A stretch of DNA of 25,518 bases, from assembly GCA_046566095.1 (NCBI GenBank), contig JBKHXI010000145.1, forward strand, positions 1 to 25,518, in the 5' to 3' direction. This document shows positions 15,534-22,500 of this stretch, piece after piece. Positions within the stretch are counted from its first letter, which is position 1. Each line of letters opens with the position of its first letter. The stretch comes from CAMPJU01 sp046566095. Lineage in GTDB: Bacteria > Pseudomonadota > Gammaproteobacteria > Xanthomonadales > Xanthomonadaceae. The notes under the pieces were generated by a model that saw nothing but the letters and a program-made list of their open reading frames with translations, searched no databases and was not told the origin of the DNA. A program made the translations under genes and the position numbers.

Positions 15534-16376
15534 ATAGAGGGCCTTGCGCGGGGCGCCGCTGAGCTCGGCCGCCAGCCGGGCGGCGGTCGAGGGCGGCAGG
15601 TGCGCGGCCAGGGCGGTGTACAGGCGCCGGCCCTCGGCGACCTGGGCGTCGGCATCGTCGCCGGCGCCCTGCACCAGCAGCACGAACTCGCCGCGGCGCT
15701 GGTCGGGATCGGCCGCCACCCGCGCCCGCAGCGCGGCGAGGCTGCCGTCGAGCACGGTTTCGAACAGCTTGGTGAGCTCGCGCGCCAGCACCGCGGGCCG
15801 GTCCGGGCCGAAGGCGGCGGCCATGTCCGCCAGGCTCGCCTCGATCCGGTGCGCCGATTCGTAGAACACCAGGGTGCGCGGCTCGCCGGCCAGGCGCGCC
15901 AGGCGCTCGCGGCGGGCGCCGGCCTTCGCCGGCAAGAAGCCCTCGAACACGAAGCGGTCGCTGGGCAGGCCGGCCACGCTCAGCGCCGCGACCGCGGCGC
16001 AGGCGCCCGGCACCGGCGACACCGCAAGGCCCGCCGCGCGCGCCGCGCGCACCAACCGGAAACCGGGGTCGCTCACCAGCGGCGTGCCCGCGTCCGACAC
16101 CAGCGCCAGCGAGTCGCCGCCGCGCAGCCGTTCGACCAGCAGCGCCGCCTGCGCCTGCTCGTTGTGCTCGTGCAAGGCCAGCAGCGGGCGATCGATCCCG
16201 AAGTGGCCGAGCAGCTGGCGGGTGCGGCGGGTGTCCTCGGCGCAGATCGCCGCCACCTGGCCGAGGACCTCGCGGGCGCGCGGCGTCAGGTCGCCGAGGT
16301 TGCCGATCGGGGTCGCGACCACGAACAGCGTGCCGCTGCCGCGCGCGGCGGCGACGGCGGGCTTGGGGGCGTGCAT
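15489..16376 (-). CDS. rsmI: 16S rRNA (cytidine-1402-2'-O)-methyltransferase RsmI with repeat-derived end
   Basis: SAM-dependent tetrapyrrole-methylase-fold enzyme that 2'-O-methylates C1402 of 16S rRNA, the partner modification to RsmH. The 295-residue product shows VATPIGNLGDLTPRA (20-34), CAEDTRRTRQLL (45-56), SDAGTPLVSDPG (94-105), PVPGACAAVAAL (121-132) and a C-terminal helix ending GAPRKALY (to 281). GTGGAGG is a good ribosome-binding site before the ATG. The last 14 residues, RGQSALSHSRESAL, are encoded by the 50-nt palindrome, which also supplies the TGA. The native family end after KALY is normally a few different residues, so the tip was replaced; function is probably retained. Confidence 0.95.
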   Translation of the reverse strand: MHAPKPAVAAARGSGTLFVVATPIGNLGDLTPRAREVLGQVAAICAEDTRRTRQLLGHFGIDRPLLALHEHNEQAQAALLVERLRGGDSLALVSDAGTPLVSDPGFRLVRAARAAGLAVSPVPGACAAVAALSVAGLPSDRFVFEGFLPAKAGARRERLARLAGEPRTLVFYESAHRIEASLADMAAAFGPDRPAVLARELTKLFETVLDGSLAALRARVAADPDQRRGEFVLLVQGAGDDADAQVAEGRRLYTALAAHLPPSTAARLAAELSGAPRKALYRGQSALSHSRESAL

Positions 16377-16399
16377 CCTGCCTCCACGGATGGGGTGGT

Positions 16400-16409
16400 T
16401 AGAATCCTA
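16400..16409. promoter_or_regulatory. Overlapping divergent -10 boxes for lpoA and rsmI
   Basis: The 73-bp gap between the divergent rsmI and lpoA starts contains TAGAAT on the plus strand (16400-16405, five of six consensus bases) and TAGGAT on the minus strand (16409-16404, four of six). The two hexamers overlap by two bases, so polymerases for the two directions would compete. No convincing -35 is seen for either. Confidence 0.4.
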
Positions 16410-16449
16410 CCCCTTCCCCAACCGGGCGCCGCGCGCGGCGCAGACGCCG

Positions 16450-17907
16450 ATGACCGATCGTTCCCCCAGGCCCGCGCGGCCCCCCAGGACCGGCCCGCAG
16501 CGCGGCGCCGGCCGCCTGCTGCTGCGGCCGCTGCTGCTCGCCGCGTCGCTGGCCCTGGCCGCCGGCTGCGCCAGTACCGTTCGGGTCGGCGAGGCGCCGG
16601 CGGCGCGCCAGCCGGCGCAGCCCGAGCAATGGCGCGCGGCCGCCGACCTGGCCGCCGGCCATGTGGGCCTGTCGGGACAGGCGCGGGTCGACAACGCGCG
16701 TCGCATCGACCAGCTGCTGGCCGCGCTGGACGACGCCACCCTCGCCCGCGAGGCCGCCGCGCTGCCGCCCGGCGACCCGCTCTACGCCTTCGCCGGCCGC
16801 GCCCTGCGCAGCCGCGGACTGGCGCTGCCGCGTCCGTTCGACGCCGGCACGATCTGGTCGCTGGATGCGCGCGCCCCGGCCGAGGCCGACGGCTACCGGC
16901 CGCCGGAGCGCGTGGCGCTGCTGCTGCCGCTCAGCGGCGAGGCCGCGCGCGCCGCCGCGCCGGTGCGCGACGGCTTCCTCGCCGGCTACTACGGCGAGAC
17001 CCGACGCCGTCCGCAGGTCAGCTTCCACGACACCACCGCGGCCGGGCCGGTCGCCGCCTACCAGCGCGCGATCGCCGAGGGCGCCGATTTCGTGGTCGGC
17101 CCGCTGAACCGCGAGGACGTCGCAGCGGTGTTCCGCAGCGGTTCGCTGCCGGTGCCGATGCTGGCGCTCAACCGCGCCCAGGACGCGCCGCCGGCCGGGC
17201 ACGCCAGCTTCTCGCTGTCGCCGGAGGACGAGGGCATCGCCGCCGCCGAGTACATCCTGCAGCGCGGCCATCGCCGCGCGCTGATGCTGGTCGGCAGCGA
17301 CGACGGCCTGCGCCGCTCGGCCAACGCCTTCCGCCGCCACTTCGAGGAGCGCGGCGGCAGCATCGCCGCGACCCTGGCGGTCGGCGAGGACCCGGCCGCG
17401 CTGGCGCCGCAGCTGCAGGCCGCGGCCGCGCCCGGCGCGGACCCGGCGGCGCAGCCGGTCGATGCGATCTTCATGGCGCTGCGCGGCGACCGCGCCCACG
17501 GCCTCGCGCCGCAGCTGTCGATGGCCGGCCTGGCGGGGCGGCTGAAGGTGGCCACCTCGCAGCTGAGCAGCGGCACCGGCAATGCGCGCGACGACCGCCT
17601 GCTCGACGGGATCGTGTTCCCGACCGAGACCTGGAGCGTGCGCGGCCTGGCCGGGCTGCCCGCCGCCGCCAGCCTCGGCGAGCGCCTGCCGACCGCGCGC
17701 GGCGCGGCGGCGCGGCTGTTCGCCTTCGGCTACGACGCCTGGCTGCTGACCGCCTATCCGGAACTGGCCGAGGGCGCGCTCGAAGGCCGCCTGCGCGGGG
17801 CCACCGGCACGCTGTCGCTGGATGCGGTCGGCAACGTGCAGCGCGCGCCGACCTGGTCGACCTTCCGCGACGGCCGGCCGGTGCCGCTGGCCGATGCCGG
17901 CGGCTGA
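16450..17907 (+). CDS. lpoA: LppC/LpoA-family lipoprotein activator of penicillin-binding protein
   Basis: Outer-membrane lipoprotein predicted to stimulate the glycan-polymerising and cross-linking activity of PBP1A from the outside. The 485-residue product has a basic start, a hydrophobic core (RPLLLAASLALAAGC) and a lipidation cysteine at C40. It then has a short helical N-terminal part (QWRAAADLAAGHVGLSG...), shorter than the TPR-like domain of E. coli LpoA, and a C-terminal periplasmic-binding-protein fold beginning VALLLPLSGEAARAAAPVRDG (about residue 156). This matches the shorter LppC proteins of many gammaproteobacteria. It diverges from rsmI and is followed by yraN with a 14-nt overlap, as in E. 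coli yraL/yraM/yraN. The start lacks a strong ribosome-binding site, so the leader length is less certain. Confidence 0.9.
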   Translation: MTDRSPRPARPPRTGPQRGAGRLLLRPLLLAASLALAAGCASTVRVGEAPAARQPAQPEQWRAAADLAAGHVGLSGQARVDNARRIDQLLAALDDATLAREAAALPPGDPLYAFAGRALRSRGLALPRPFDAGTIWSLDARAPAEADGYRPPERVALLLPLSGEAARAAAPVRDGFLAGYYGETRRRPQVSFHDTTAAGPVAAYQRAIAEGADFVVGPLNREDVAAVFRSGSLPVPMLALNRAQDAPPAGHASFSLSPEDEGIAAAEYILQRGHRRALMLVGSDDGLRRSANAFRRHFEERGGSIAATLAVGEDPAALAPQLQAAAAPGADPAAQPVDAIFMALRGDRAHGLAPQLSMAGLAGRLKVATSQLSSGTGNARDDRLLDGIVFPTETWSVRGLAGLPAAASLGERLPTARGAAARLFAFGYDAWLLTAYPELAEGALEGRLRGATGTLSLDAVGNVQRAPTWSTFRDGRPVPLADAGG

Positions 17908-18292
17908 GGGCGACCGCCGCGCGCGCGGCGCGACGGTCGAGGCCGCCGCCCGCGCCCACCTGCAGGCGGCCGGGCTGCGGCCGCTGGCGGCCAACGCCAG
18001 CTACCGCGGCGGCGAGCTCGACCTGGTGATGCTCGACGACAGCGCCGGCGGCGCGCCGGCCGTGGTCTTCGTCGAAGTGCGCTACCGCGCCGGCCGCGGC
18101 TTCGGCGGCGGCGCGGCCTCGGTCGACCTGCGCAAGCGGCGCCGGCTGGTCCGCGCCGCGCAGCTGTTTCTCGCCGCGCGGCCGCGGCTGCGCGACGCGC
18201 CCTGCCGCTTCGACGTGGTCGAGGCCGACGGCGACCCCGCCGCCCCGCGCCTGACCTGGATCCGCGACGCCTTCCGCGCCGACGACACGTAG
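17894..18292 (+). CDS. yraN: YraN family (UPF0102) nuclease-fold protein
   Basis: Small protein of the restriction-endonuclease-like fold; its biological role is not established. The 132-residue product begins MPAAEGDRRARGATVEAAAR and carries the family motifs YRGGELDLVML (E41, D43) and VVFVEVRYR (E61, R63), which together resemble a PD-(D/E)xK metal site with Arg in place of the usual Lys. The ATG at 17894 lies 14 nt inside lpoA; an upstream ATG at 17822 would run deep into lpoA and is rejected. The stop codon TAG is part of the GTAG head of the REP unit that begins at 18289. Confidence 0.9.
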   Translation: MPAAEGDRRARGATVEAAARAHLQAAGLRPLAANASYRGGELDLVMLDDSAGGAPAVVFVEVRYRAGRGFGGGAASVDLRKRRRLVRAAQLFLAARPRLRDAPCRFDVVEADGDPAAPRLTWIRDAFRADDT

Positions 18293-18360
18293 GAGCGCCC
18301 CTTGGGCGCGATACCTAAGCGCGATCCGCCACTGCGATCGCGGGCAAGGCCCGCTCCTAC
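18289..18360. repeat. Two-arm REP unit (A left, B right), 72 bp
   Basis: A plus-strand A arm (18289-18312) and a minus-strand B arm (18337-18360) face outward, each starting with GTAG at the outer edge. The yraN stop TAG is inside the A head. The whole unit can fold as one long stem closed by GTAGGAGC pairing with GCTCCTAC. Confidence 0.88.
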
Positions 18361-18377
18361 GAAGAGCCCACCCTCCC

Positions 18378-18449
18378 ATAGGAGCGCCCCCTTGGGCGCG
18401 ATGCCCGCGCGCGATCCGATGCCGCGATCGCGGGCAGGCCCGCTCCTGC
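18378..18449. repeat. Two-arm REP unit (A left, B right), 72 bp, slightly decayed
   Basis: Same layout as the previous unit 17 bp earlier. The left head reads ATAG, the A loop has one extra C, the B stem has lost one A, and the right head reads GCAG on the minus strand. A further weak A-like palindrome follows at about 18451-18475. Confidence 0.8.
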
Positions 18450-18492
18450 GCAGCGCCCGCGATGCCGGGCGCGATCGCCCCGGCCCGCGCGT

Positions 18493-18498
18493 GATAAT
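18493..18498 (+). promoter_or_regulatory. -10 box suggesting a leaderless mRNA for the FAD oxidase
   Basis: GATAAT (same hexamer as the rnpB -10) ends 6 nt before the ATG at 18505, so transcription would begin at or next to the A of the start codon. No ribosome-binding site lies upstream, which fits a leaderless transcript. No -35 is recognised. Confidence 0.5.
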
Positions 18499-18504
18499 GG
18501 GCCC

Positions 18505-19887
18505 ATGCCCGCCCTGCCCGACGTCCTTGCGCGCGAACTGTCCGATCTGCTCGGCGACGGCTGGCGCACCGATCCCGACGAGCGCCTGACCTACGGCTAC
18601 GACAACTCGCGGCGGCTGGCACTGCCCGATGCGGTGGCGCTGCCGCGCGATACGGCGCAGGTGCAGGCGATCGTGCGCGCCTGCCGCGCGCACAAGGTGC
18701 CGGTGGTCGCGCGCGGGCGCGGCACCAACACCACGGCCGCCGCGGTGCCGGTCGCCGGCGGCGTGGTGGTGTCGTTCGAGCGCATGGACCGGATCGTCGC
18801 CATCCGCCCCGGCGACCGCTGCGCGGTGGTCGAACCGGGCGTGCTCAACGGCGACCTGCAGCGCGCGCTCGCCCCGCACGGCCTGTTCTGGCCGCCGGAC
18901 CCGACCAGCGCCGACTACTCGACCGTCGGCGGCAACCTCGCCTGCAACGCCGGCGGCCCGCGCGCGGTGAAGTACGGCGCCAGCCGCGACAACGTGCTCG
19001 CGCTGACCGCGGTCGCCGGCAGCGGCGAACTGCTGCGCCTGGGCAGCGCCACCACCAAGGGCGCGACCGGCTACGACCTGCAGCGGCTGCTGGTCGGCAG
19101 CGAGGGCACGCTGGCGCTGATCGTCGAGGCCACGCTGAAACTCACCCCCCTGCCGCCGCGGCGGCGCGCGATCCGCGCGCTGTACCGCGACGTCGACTCG
19201 GCCGCCGCGGCGGTCGCGCGGTTGATGGCGCAACCGGTGGCGCCGTCGATGCTGGAGTTCATGGACGGCGACTGCGTGCGGCTGGCGCGTGCGGCCGGCG
19301 GCGCGGACCTGCCCGACGAGGCCGGCGCCCTGCTGATGCTGGAAGCCGATGGCGACGACGCGACCCTGCCGCACGCGGTCGAGGCGCTGATGCGCGCGGC
19401 CGGAGGCGACGGCCTGGTCGCGCTCGACGACGCCGCGGACGAGGCCGCCGCCGCGCGCCTGTGGACGGCGCGCAAGGCGCTGTCGCCGGCGCTGCGCCGG
19501 CTCGCGCCGGGCAAGCTCAACGAGGACGTGGTGGTGCCGGTGTCGCGCATCCCGGAACTGGTCGCAGGGGTCCAGGCGCTTTCGCGCGAATTCGCGCTGG
19601 CGATCGTCGCGTTCGGGCATGCGGGCAACGGCAACCTGCACGTCAACATCCTGTTCGACCCGGAGGACGCGGCGCAGTCGGCGCGCGCGGACGCTGCGCT
19701 GGCGCGGGTGTTCGCGCTGGCGATCGCGCTCGGCGGCACGCTCTCGGGCGAGCACGGCATCGGCCTGCTCAAGCGCGACTTCATGCCGCAGGCGCTGGAT
19801 CCGGCGACGCTCGCGCTGATGCGCCAGCTCAAGCGCGTGTTCGACCCCGACGGCATCCTCAACCCGGGCAAGCTGCTGCCGGACTGA
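18505..19887 (+). CDS. FAD-linked oxidase, GlcD / D-lactate dehydrogenase family
   Basis: Predicted flavoenzyme that oxidises a 2-hydroxy acid (D-lactate, glycolate or D-2-hydroxyglutarate type); the substrate cannot be told from sequence. The 460-residue product has the PCMH-type FAD domain with VARGRGTNTTAAAVPVAGG (68-86), VEPGVLNGDLQ (109-119), PDPTSADYSTVGGNLACNAG (131-150) and LLVGSEGTLALIVEATLKLT (195-214), then the C-terminal FAD-oxidase domain with KLNEDVVVP (337-345), GHAGNGNLHVNIL (371-383) and SGEHGIGLLKR (414-424). It has no signal peptide and no iron-sulphur domain, so it is the single-subunit or GlcD-like form. It is isolated between REP units, converges with thiL and appears leaderless. 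Confidence 0.88.
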   Translation: MPALPDVLARELSDLLGDGWRTDPDERLTYGYDNSRRLALPDAVALPRDTAQVQAIVRACRAHKVPVVARGRGTNTTAAAVPVAGGVVVSFERMDRIVAIRPGDRCAVVEPGVLNGDLQRALAPHGLFWPPDPTSADYSTVGGNLACNAGGPRAVKYGASRDNVLALTAVAGSGELLRLGSATTKGATGYDLQRLLVGSEGTLALIVEATLKLTPLPPRRRAIRALYRDVDSAAAAVARLMAQPVAPSMLEFMDGDCVRLARAAGGADLPDEAGALLMLEADGDDATLPHAVEALMRAAGGDGLVALDDAADEAAAARLWTARKALSPALRRLAPGKLNEDVVVPVSRIPELVAGVQALSREFALAIVAFGHAGNGNLHVNILFDPEDAAQSARADAALARVFALAIALGGTLSGEHGIGLLKRDFMPQALDPATLALMRQLKRVFDPDGILNPGKLLPD

Positions 19888-19921
19888 ATGCCGCGAGGCG
19901 GCGCATCGGCCCCGCCCCCCC

Positions 19922-19999
19922 GTAGGAGCGCCCCTTGGGCGCGATCCCGCGCGAGCCAGGTGCGCGGGGAAGGCCATCGCGGGCAAGGCCCGCTCCTAC
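19922..19999. repeat. Two-arm REP unit (A left, B right), 78 bp
   Basis: A arm at 19922-19945 and minus-strand B arm at 19976-19999, both exact, around a 30-bp spacer whose ends CCCGCGCGAG and GCGCGGGG can also pair. It lies 34 bp after the FAD-oxidase stop, between convergent genes. Confidence 0.9.
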
Positions 20000-20015
20000 G
20001 AAGGTCCGCCCGCCC

Positions 20016-20093
20016 GTAGGAGCGCCCCTTGGGCGCGATCCCGCGCGAGACGGTTGCGCGGGGAGGGCCGTCGCGGGCAAGGCCCGCTCCTAC
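20016..20093. repeat. Two-arm REP unit (A left, B right), 78 bp; right head encodes the thiL stop
   Basis: Tandem copy of the previous unit, same length and orientation and nearly the same spacer. The B arm head on the minus strand (GTAG at 20093-20090) contains the TAG stop of thiL. Confidence 0.9.
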
Positions 20094-21130
20094 GGGGGCG
20101 CGGGGGTGGGCTGGGTGGCGGCGAAATGCTCGTGTCCGGAGCGCGGCGGCGACCATGCGCTGCCGTCGGCCAGGCGCGGGTGCACGCCGGCGCCTTCGGT
20201 GCAGCGGCCGATCACCGTGCCGGCCACGCCGGCATCCGCCAGCGCGGCGCGCACGGCCCGGTGGCCGGCAGGCGCGGCAGTGAAGCACAGCTCGTAGTCG
20301 TCGCCGCCGGTGGCCTGCAGCCTGCGCCGCGGCTCCCCGTCCGGAATGGCCGCGGCCAGCGCGTCCGAACACGGCAATGCGGCGATCTCGACTTCGACCG
20401 CCACCGCACTGGCGCGCGCGATGTGGCCGAGGTCGGCCAGCAGGCCGTCGGAGACGTCGATCGCCGCGTGCGCCAGACCCGCCAGCGCCAGGCCGGCCGC
20501 CACCCGCGGTTCCGGCCGGTCCAGGCGCGCCCGCAATGCCGACTGCGCGGGCGGGGGCGTCGCGGTCGCCGCCGGCAGCAGCGGCGCGGCCTCGCATACC
20601 GGCGCCAGCACCGCCGCCGCCTGCCGCAGCAGCGCCAGCGCGGCGGCGGCGTCGCCGAGGGTCCCGGTGACCCAGACCTCGTCGCCGGCGCGCGCGGCGT
20701 CGCGGCGCAGCGCGCGATCCGGTTCGACCAGCCCGTGCGCGGTCACGCAGACCGACAGCGGGCCGCGCGTGGTGTCGCCGCCGACCAGCGCCACGCGGTG
20801 CCGTGCCGCCAGCGCCAGGAACCCGTCGAGGAAACCGTCCAGCCAGGCCGGATCCGCGCGCGGCAGCGACAGCGACAGCGTGCACCAGGCCGGCTGCGCG
20901 CCCATCGCCGCGAGGTCGGACAGGTTGACCGCCAGCGCCTTCCAGCCGATGTCGGCGGCGGCGGTGCCGTCCGGGAAATGCACGCCGGCGTTGAGGGTGT
21001 CGGTGGCGACCACCAGCGCGCGTCCCGGGGGGAAGCGCAGCAGGGCCGCGTCGTCGCCGATGCCGAGCAGCACGTCGTCGCACGTGGTGGCGCGTGCGCG
21101 GATGCGGTCGATCAGTTCGAACTCGGCCAT
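20090..21130 (-). CDS. thiL: Thiamine-monophosphate kinase
   Basis: ATP-dependent enzyme that phosphorylates thiamine monophosphate to thiamine diphosphate in the cytoplasm. The 346-residue product shows GIGDDAALL (23-31), DTLNAGVHFP (44-53), NLSDLAAMGAQP (69-80), GGDTTRGP (117-124), IDVSDGLLADLGH (224-236) and GGDDYELCF (275-283). The start at 21130 is supported by a strong GGGGAGG ribosome-binding site. A longer reading frame to 21184 is rejected because its extra residues come from a REP arm. The C-terminus has an extra tail, FAATQPTPAPP, and stops at a TAG in a REP head. A proline-rich insert lies at about 180-205. pgpA, often next to thiL, is absent. Confidence 0.95.
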   Translation of the reverse strand: MAEFELIDRIRARATTCDDVLLGIGDDAALLRFPPGRALVVATDTLNAGVHFPDGTAAADIGWKALAVNLSDLAAMGAQPAWCTLSLSLPRADPAWLDGFLDGFLALAARHRVALVGGDTTRGPLSVCVTAHGLVEPDRALRRDAARAGDEVWVTGTLGDAAAALALLRQAAAVLAPVCEAAPLLPAATATPPPAQSALRARLDRPEPRVAAGLALAGLAHAAIDVSDGLLADLGHIARASAVAVEVEIAALPCSDALAAAIPDGEPRRRLQATGGDDYELCFTAAPAGHRAVRAALADAGVAGTVIGRCTEGAGVHPRLADGSAWSPPRSGHEHFAATQPTPAPP

Positions 21131-21150
21131 CTGCCTCCCCCCGCGACCAC

Positions 21151-21228
21151 GTAGGAGCGCCCCTTGGGCGCGATTGCCGTGCATACAAGCATCGCCCGCA
21201 AATCATCGCGGGCAAGGCCCGCTCCTAC
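21151..21228. repeat. Two-arm REP unit (A left, B right), 78 bp, between nusB and thiL
   Basis: A arm 21151-21174 and minus-strand B arm 21205-21228, both exact. The minus-strand B head contains the nusB stop TAG (21227-21225). The unit ends 20 bp before the thiL ATG, so a nusB-thiL transcript would carry its hairpin directly ahead of the thiL ribosome-binding site. Confidence 0.9.
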
Positions 21229-21683
21229 GGGGTGCGGGCGCTCGCCTCGGCCGCGCGCCACTGCGCGGCGGCCTTGTCGAGCACGCCGTTGACCCAGGTA
21301 TGGCCGTGCTCGGAGCCGAAGCGCTTGGCGCCGTCGATGGCCTCGTTGAGCACCACCCGGTAGGGCACGTCCGGGCGGTGCCGCAGTTCGTAGGCGGCGA
21401 TCCGCAGCGCCGCGCGCTCGACCAGGTCCACCTGCGCGATCGGGCGGTCGACGAAATCCGCCAGCGCCGCGTCGAGGGCGTCGCAGTGCTGCAGCACGCC
21501 GCGCACCAGGTCCTCGAAATAGGCCAGGTCGGCGGCTTCGTGGGCCTGCTCGTGCGCGAACTGGGCGATCACCCCGCGGGCGTCGCCGCCGGAGATCTGC
21601 CAGGCGTAGACCGCCTGCAGCGCGCGGCGGCGTGCGCGCGAGCGCGCGACCGGGTCGACGCCGTCGGCGCGGCGGCGGTTCAC
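21225..21683 (-). CDS. nusB: Transcription antitermination factor NusB
   Basis: RNA-binding protein that with NusE (S10) binds boxA and supports rRNA antitermination. The 152-residue product starts at GTG (21683-21681), overlapping the ribH stop as GTGA, and reads NRRRADGVDPVARSRARRRA, then LQAVYAWQISGG, and the family core DRPIAQVDLVERAALRIAAY and YRVVLNEAIDGAKRFGSEHG, followed by WVNGVLDKAAAQWR. Longer in-frame extensions run through ribH and REP sequence and are rejected. The stop TAG lies in a REP head; the four residues ARTP before it are probably not native family sequence. Confidence 0.95.
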   Translation of the reverse strand: MNRRRADGVDPVARSRARRRALQAVYAWQISGGDARGVIAQFAHEQAHEAADLAYFEDLVRGVLQHCDALDAALADFVDRPIAQVDLVERAALRIAAYELRHRPDVPYRVVLNEAIDGAKRFGSEHGHTWVNGVLDKAAAQWRAAEASARTP

Positions 21684-22147
21684 GGCAGCTTCTCCAGCAG
21701 CTGCGCCATCTCGATCGCGGCCAGCGCCGCCTCCTCGCCCTTGTTGCCGTGGCTGCCGCCGGCGCGGGCCTCGGCGTCGGACAGGCGCTCGACCGCGAGC
21801 ACGCCGTTGAGCACCGGCACCCCCGAGTCCAGCGACACGCGCATCAGGCCTTCGGCGCAGCGGTCGGCGACGTGCTCGTAGTGGCGGGTGTCGCCGCGCG
21901 CCACGCAGCCGAGCGCGACCAGCGCCGCATGGCCGCCCGCGGCCGCCAGCCGCGCCGCCGCCAGCGGCAGTTCCCAGGCGCCGGGCACCCGCACCACGTC
22001 GACCGCGTCCTCGGCCACGCCGTGGTCGGCGAAGGCCTTGCGCGCGCCGGTCACCAGCGCGTCGGCGATGCGCGGGTTCCAGCGGCTGGCGAGGATCGCG
22101 AAGCGGGCGCCGTCGGGGGCGCGCAGGTCGCCTTCGTAGTGGGGCAT
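21680..22147 (-). CDS. ribH: 6,7-dimethyl-8-ribityllumazine synthase
   Basis: Penultimate enzyme of riboflavin synthesis: condenses the ribityl-aminouracil made through RibD with the dihydroxybutanone phosphate made by RibB. The 155-residue product is of normal length and shows FAILASRWNPRIADALV (16-32, with substrate-binding W23), RVPGAWELPLAA (53-64), ALGCVARGDTRHYEHV (78-93, with the likely catalytic H89), PVLNGVLAVE (111-120) and RAGGSHGNKGEEAALAAIEM (128-147). It starts at ATG 22147 after a 349-bp gap filled with REP units, and its stop overlaps nusB as GTGA. A weak TAGACT hexamer about 24 nt upstream could be a -10 box. Confidence 0.96.
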   Translation of the reverse strand: MPHYEGDLRAPDGARFAILASRWNPRIADALVTGARKAFADHGVAEDAVDVVRVPGAWELPLAAARLAAAGGHAALVALGCVARGDTRHYEHVADRCAEGLMRVSLDSGVPVLNGVLAVERLSDAEARAGGSHGNKGEEAALAAIEMAQLLEKLP

Positions 22148-22230
22148 CGGCGGTGGCGGCGTTGCAGGGCCCGCAGTCTAGCGCAGGGACGGGCAGGACT
22201 CGCTTGGACCCGCCGGACGCAACGTCCTTC

Positions 22231-22307
22231 GCCGGAGCGGGCCTTGCGCGCGTTGGGCCGCCGGCGTGCTCTCCATCGCCCGGATCGCGCCCAAGGGGCG
22301 CTCCTAC
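22231..22307. repeat. Two-arm REP unit (B left, A right), 77 bp, left arm decayed
   Basis: The right arm is an exact minus-strand A arm (22284-22307). The left one (22231-22254) is a B arm with GCCG for the head and a damaged stem. The layout is the mirror image of the units at 18289-21228. Confidence 0.7.
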
Positions 22308-22327
22308 GAGATGCATCTGCCTTTTTC

Positions 22328-22405
22328 GTAGGAGCGGGCCTTGCCCGCGATGGGCTGGGCGCGCGGCCCGGGTTCGCGGCAATCGCGCCCAAGGGGCGCT
22401 CCTAC
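22328..22405. repeat. Two-arm REP unit (B left, A right), 78 bp
   Basis: Plus-strand B arm 22328-22351 and minus-strand A arm 22382-22405, both exact, GTAG heads outward. It is the middle one of three tandem units filling the 22148-22496 gap; no gene is visible in that gap. Confidence 0.9.
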
Positions 22406-22423
22406 GGAAATGCGGGCCTCGCC

Positions 22424-22500
22424 GTAGGAGCGGGCCTTGCCCGCGATGGGTAGCCCGCGTGCGCTCCATCGCCCGGGTCGCGCCCAAGGGGCGCTCCTAC
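22424..22500. repeat. Two-arm REP unit (B left, A right), 77 bp; right head encodes the ribBX stop
   Basis: Plus-strand B arm 22424-22447 and minus-strand A arm 22477-22500 (one change, GTC for GAT edge). The minus-strand A head GTAG contains the TAG stop of the RibB fusion gene at 22499-22497. Confidence 0.88.

Noticed and set aside
15600..18029. An 809-codon plus-strand open frame across rsmI, lpoA and yraN
   Set aside because: It is antisense to rsmI and out of frame with lpoA and yraN; the composition is low-complexity Arg/Ala/Gly and no motif is present.
19922..20093. REP hairpins as classical intrinsic terminators between the FAD oxidase and thiL
   Set aside because: The hairpins are strong but have no U tract after them, so I annotate them only as repeats.
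21131..21184. N-terminal extension of thiL
   Set aside because: The extra residues are translated REP arm sequence, and a strong ribosome-binding site supports the ATG at 21130.
21684..22487. N-terminal extension of the nusB reading frame
   Set aside because: It runs through ribH in another frame and through REP units; the GTG start overlapping the ribH stop gives a normal NusB.
22231..22500. Possible CRISPR array
   Set aside because: The repeated pieces are inverted pairs of two different 24-nt palindromic arms with self-complementary spacers, not direct repeats with unique spacers, and there are no cas genes.
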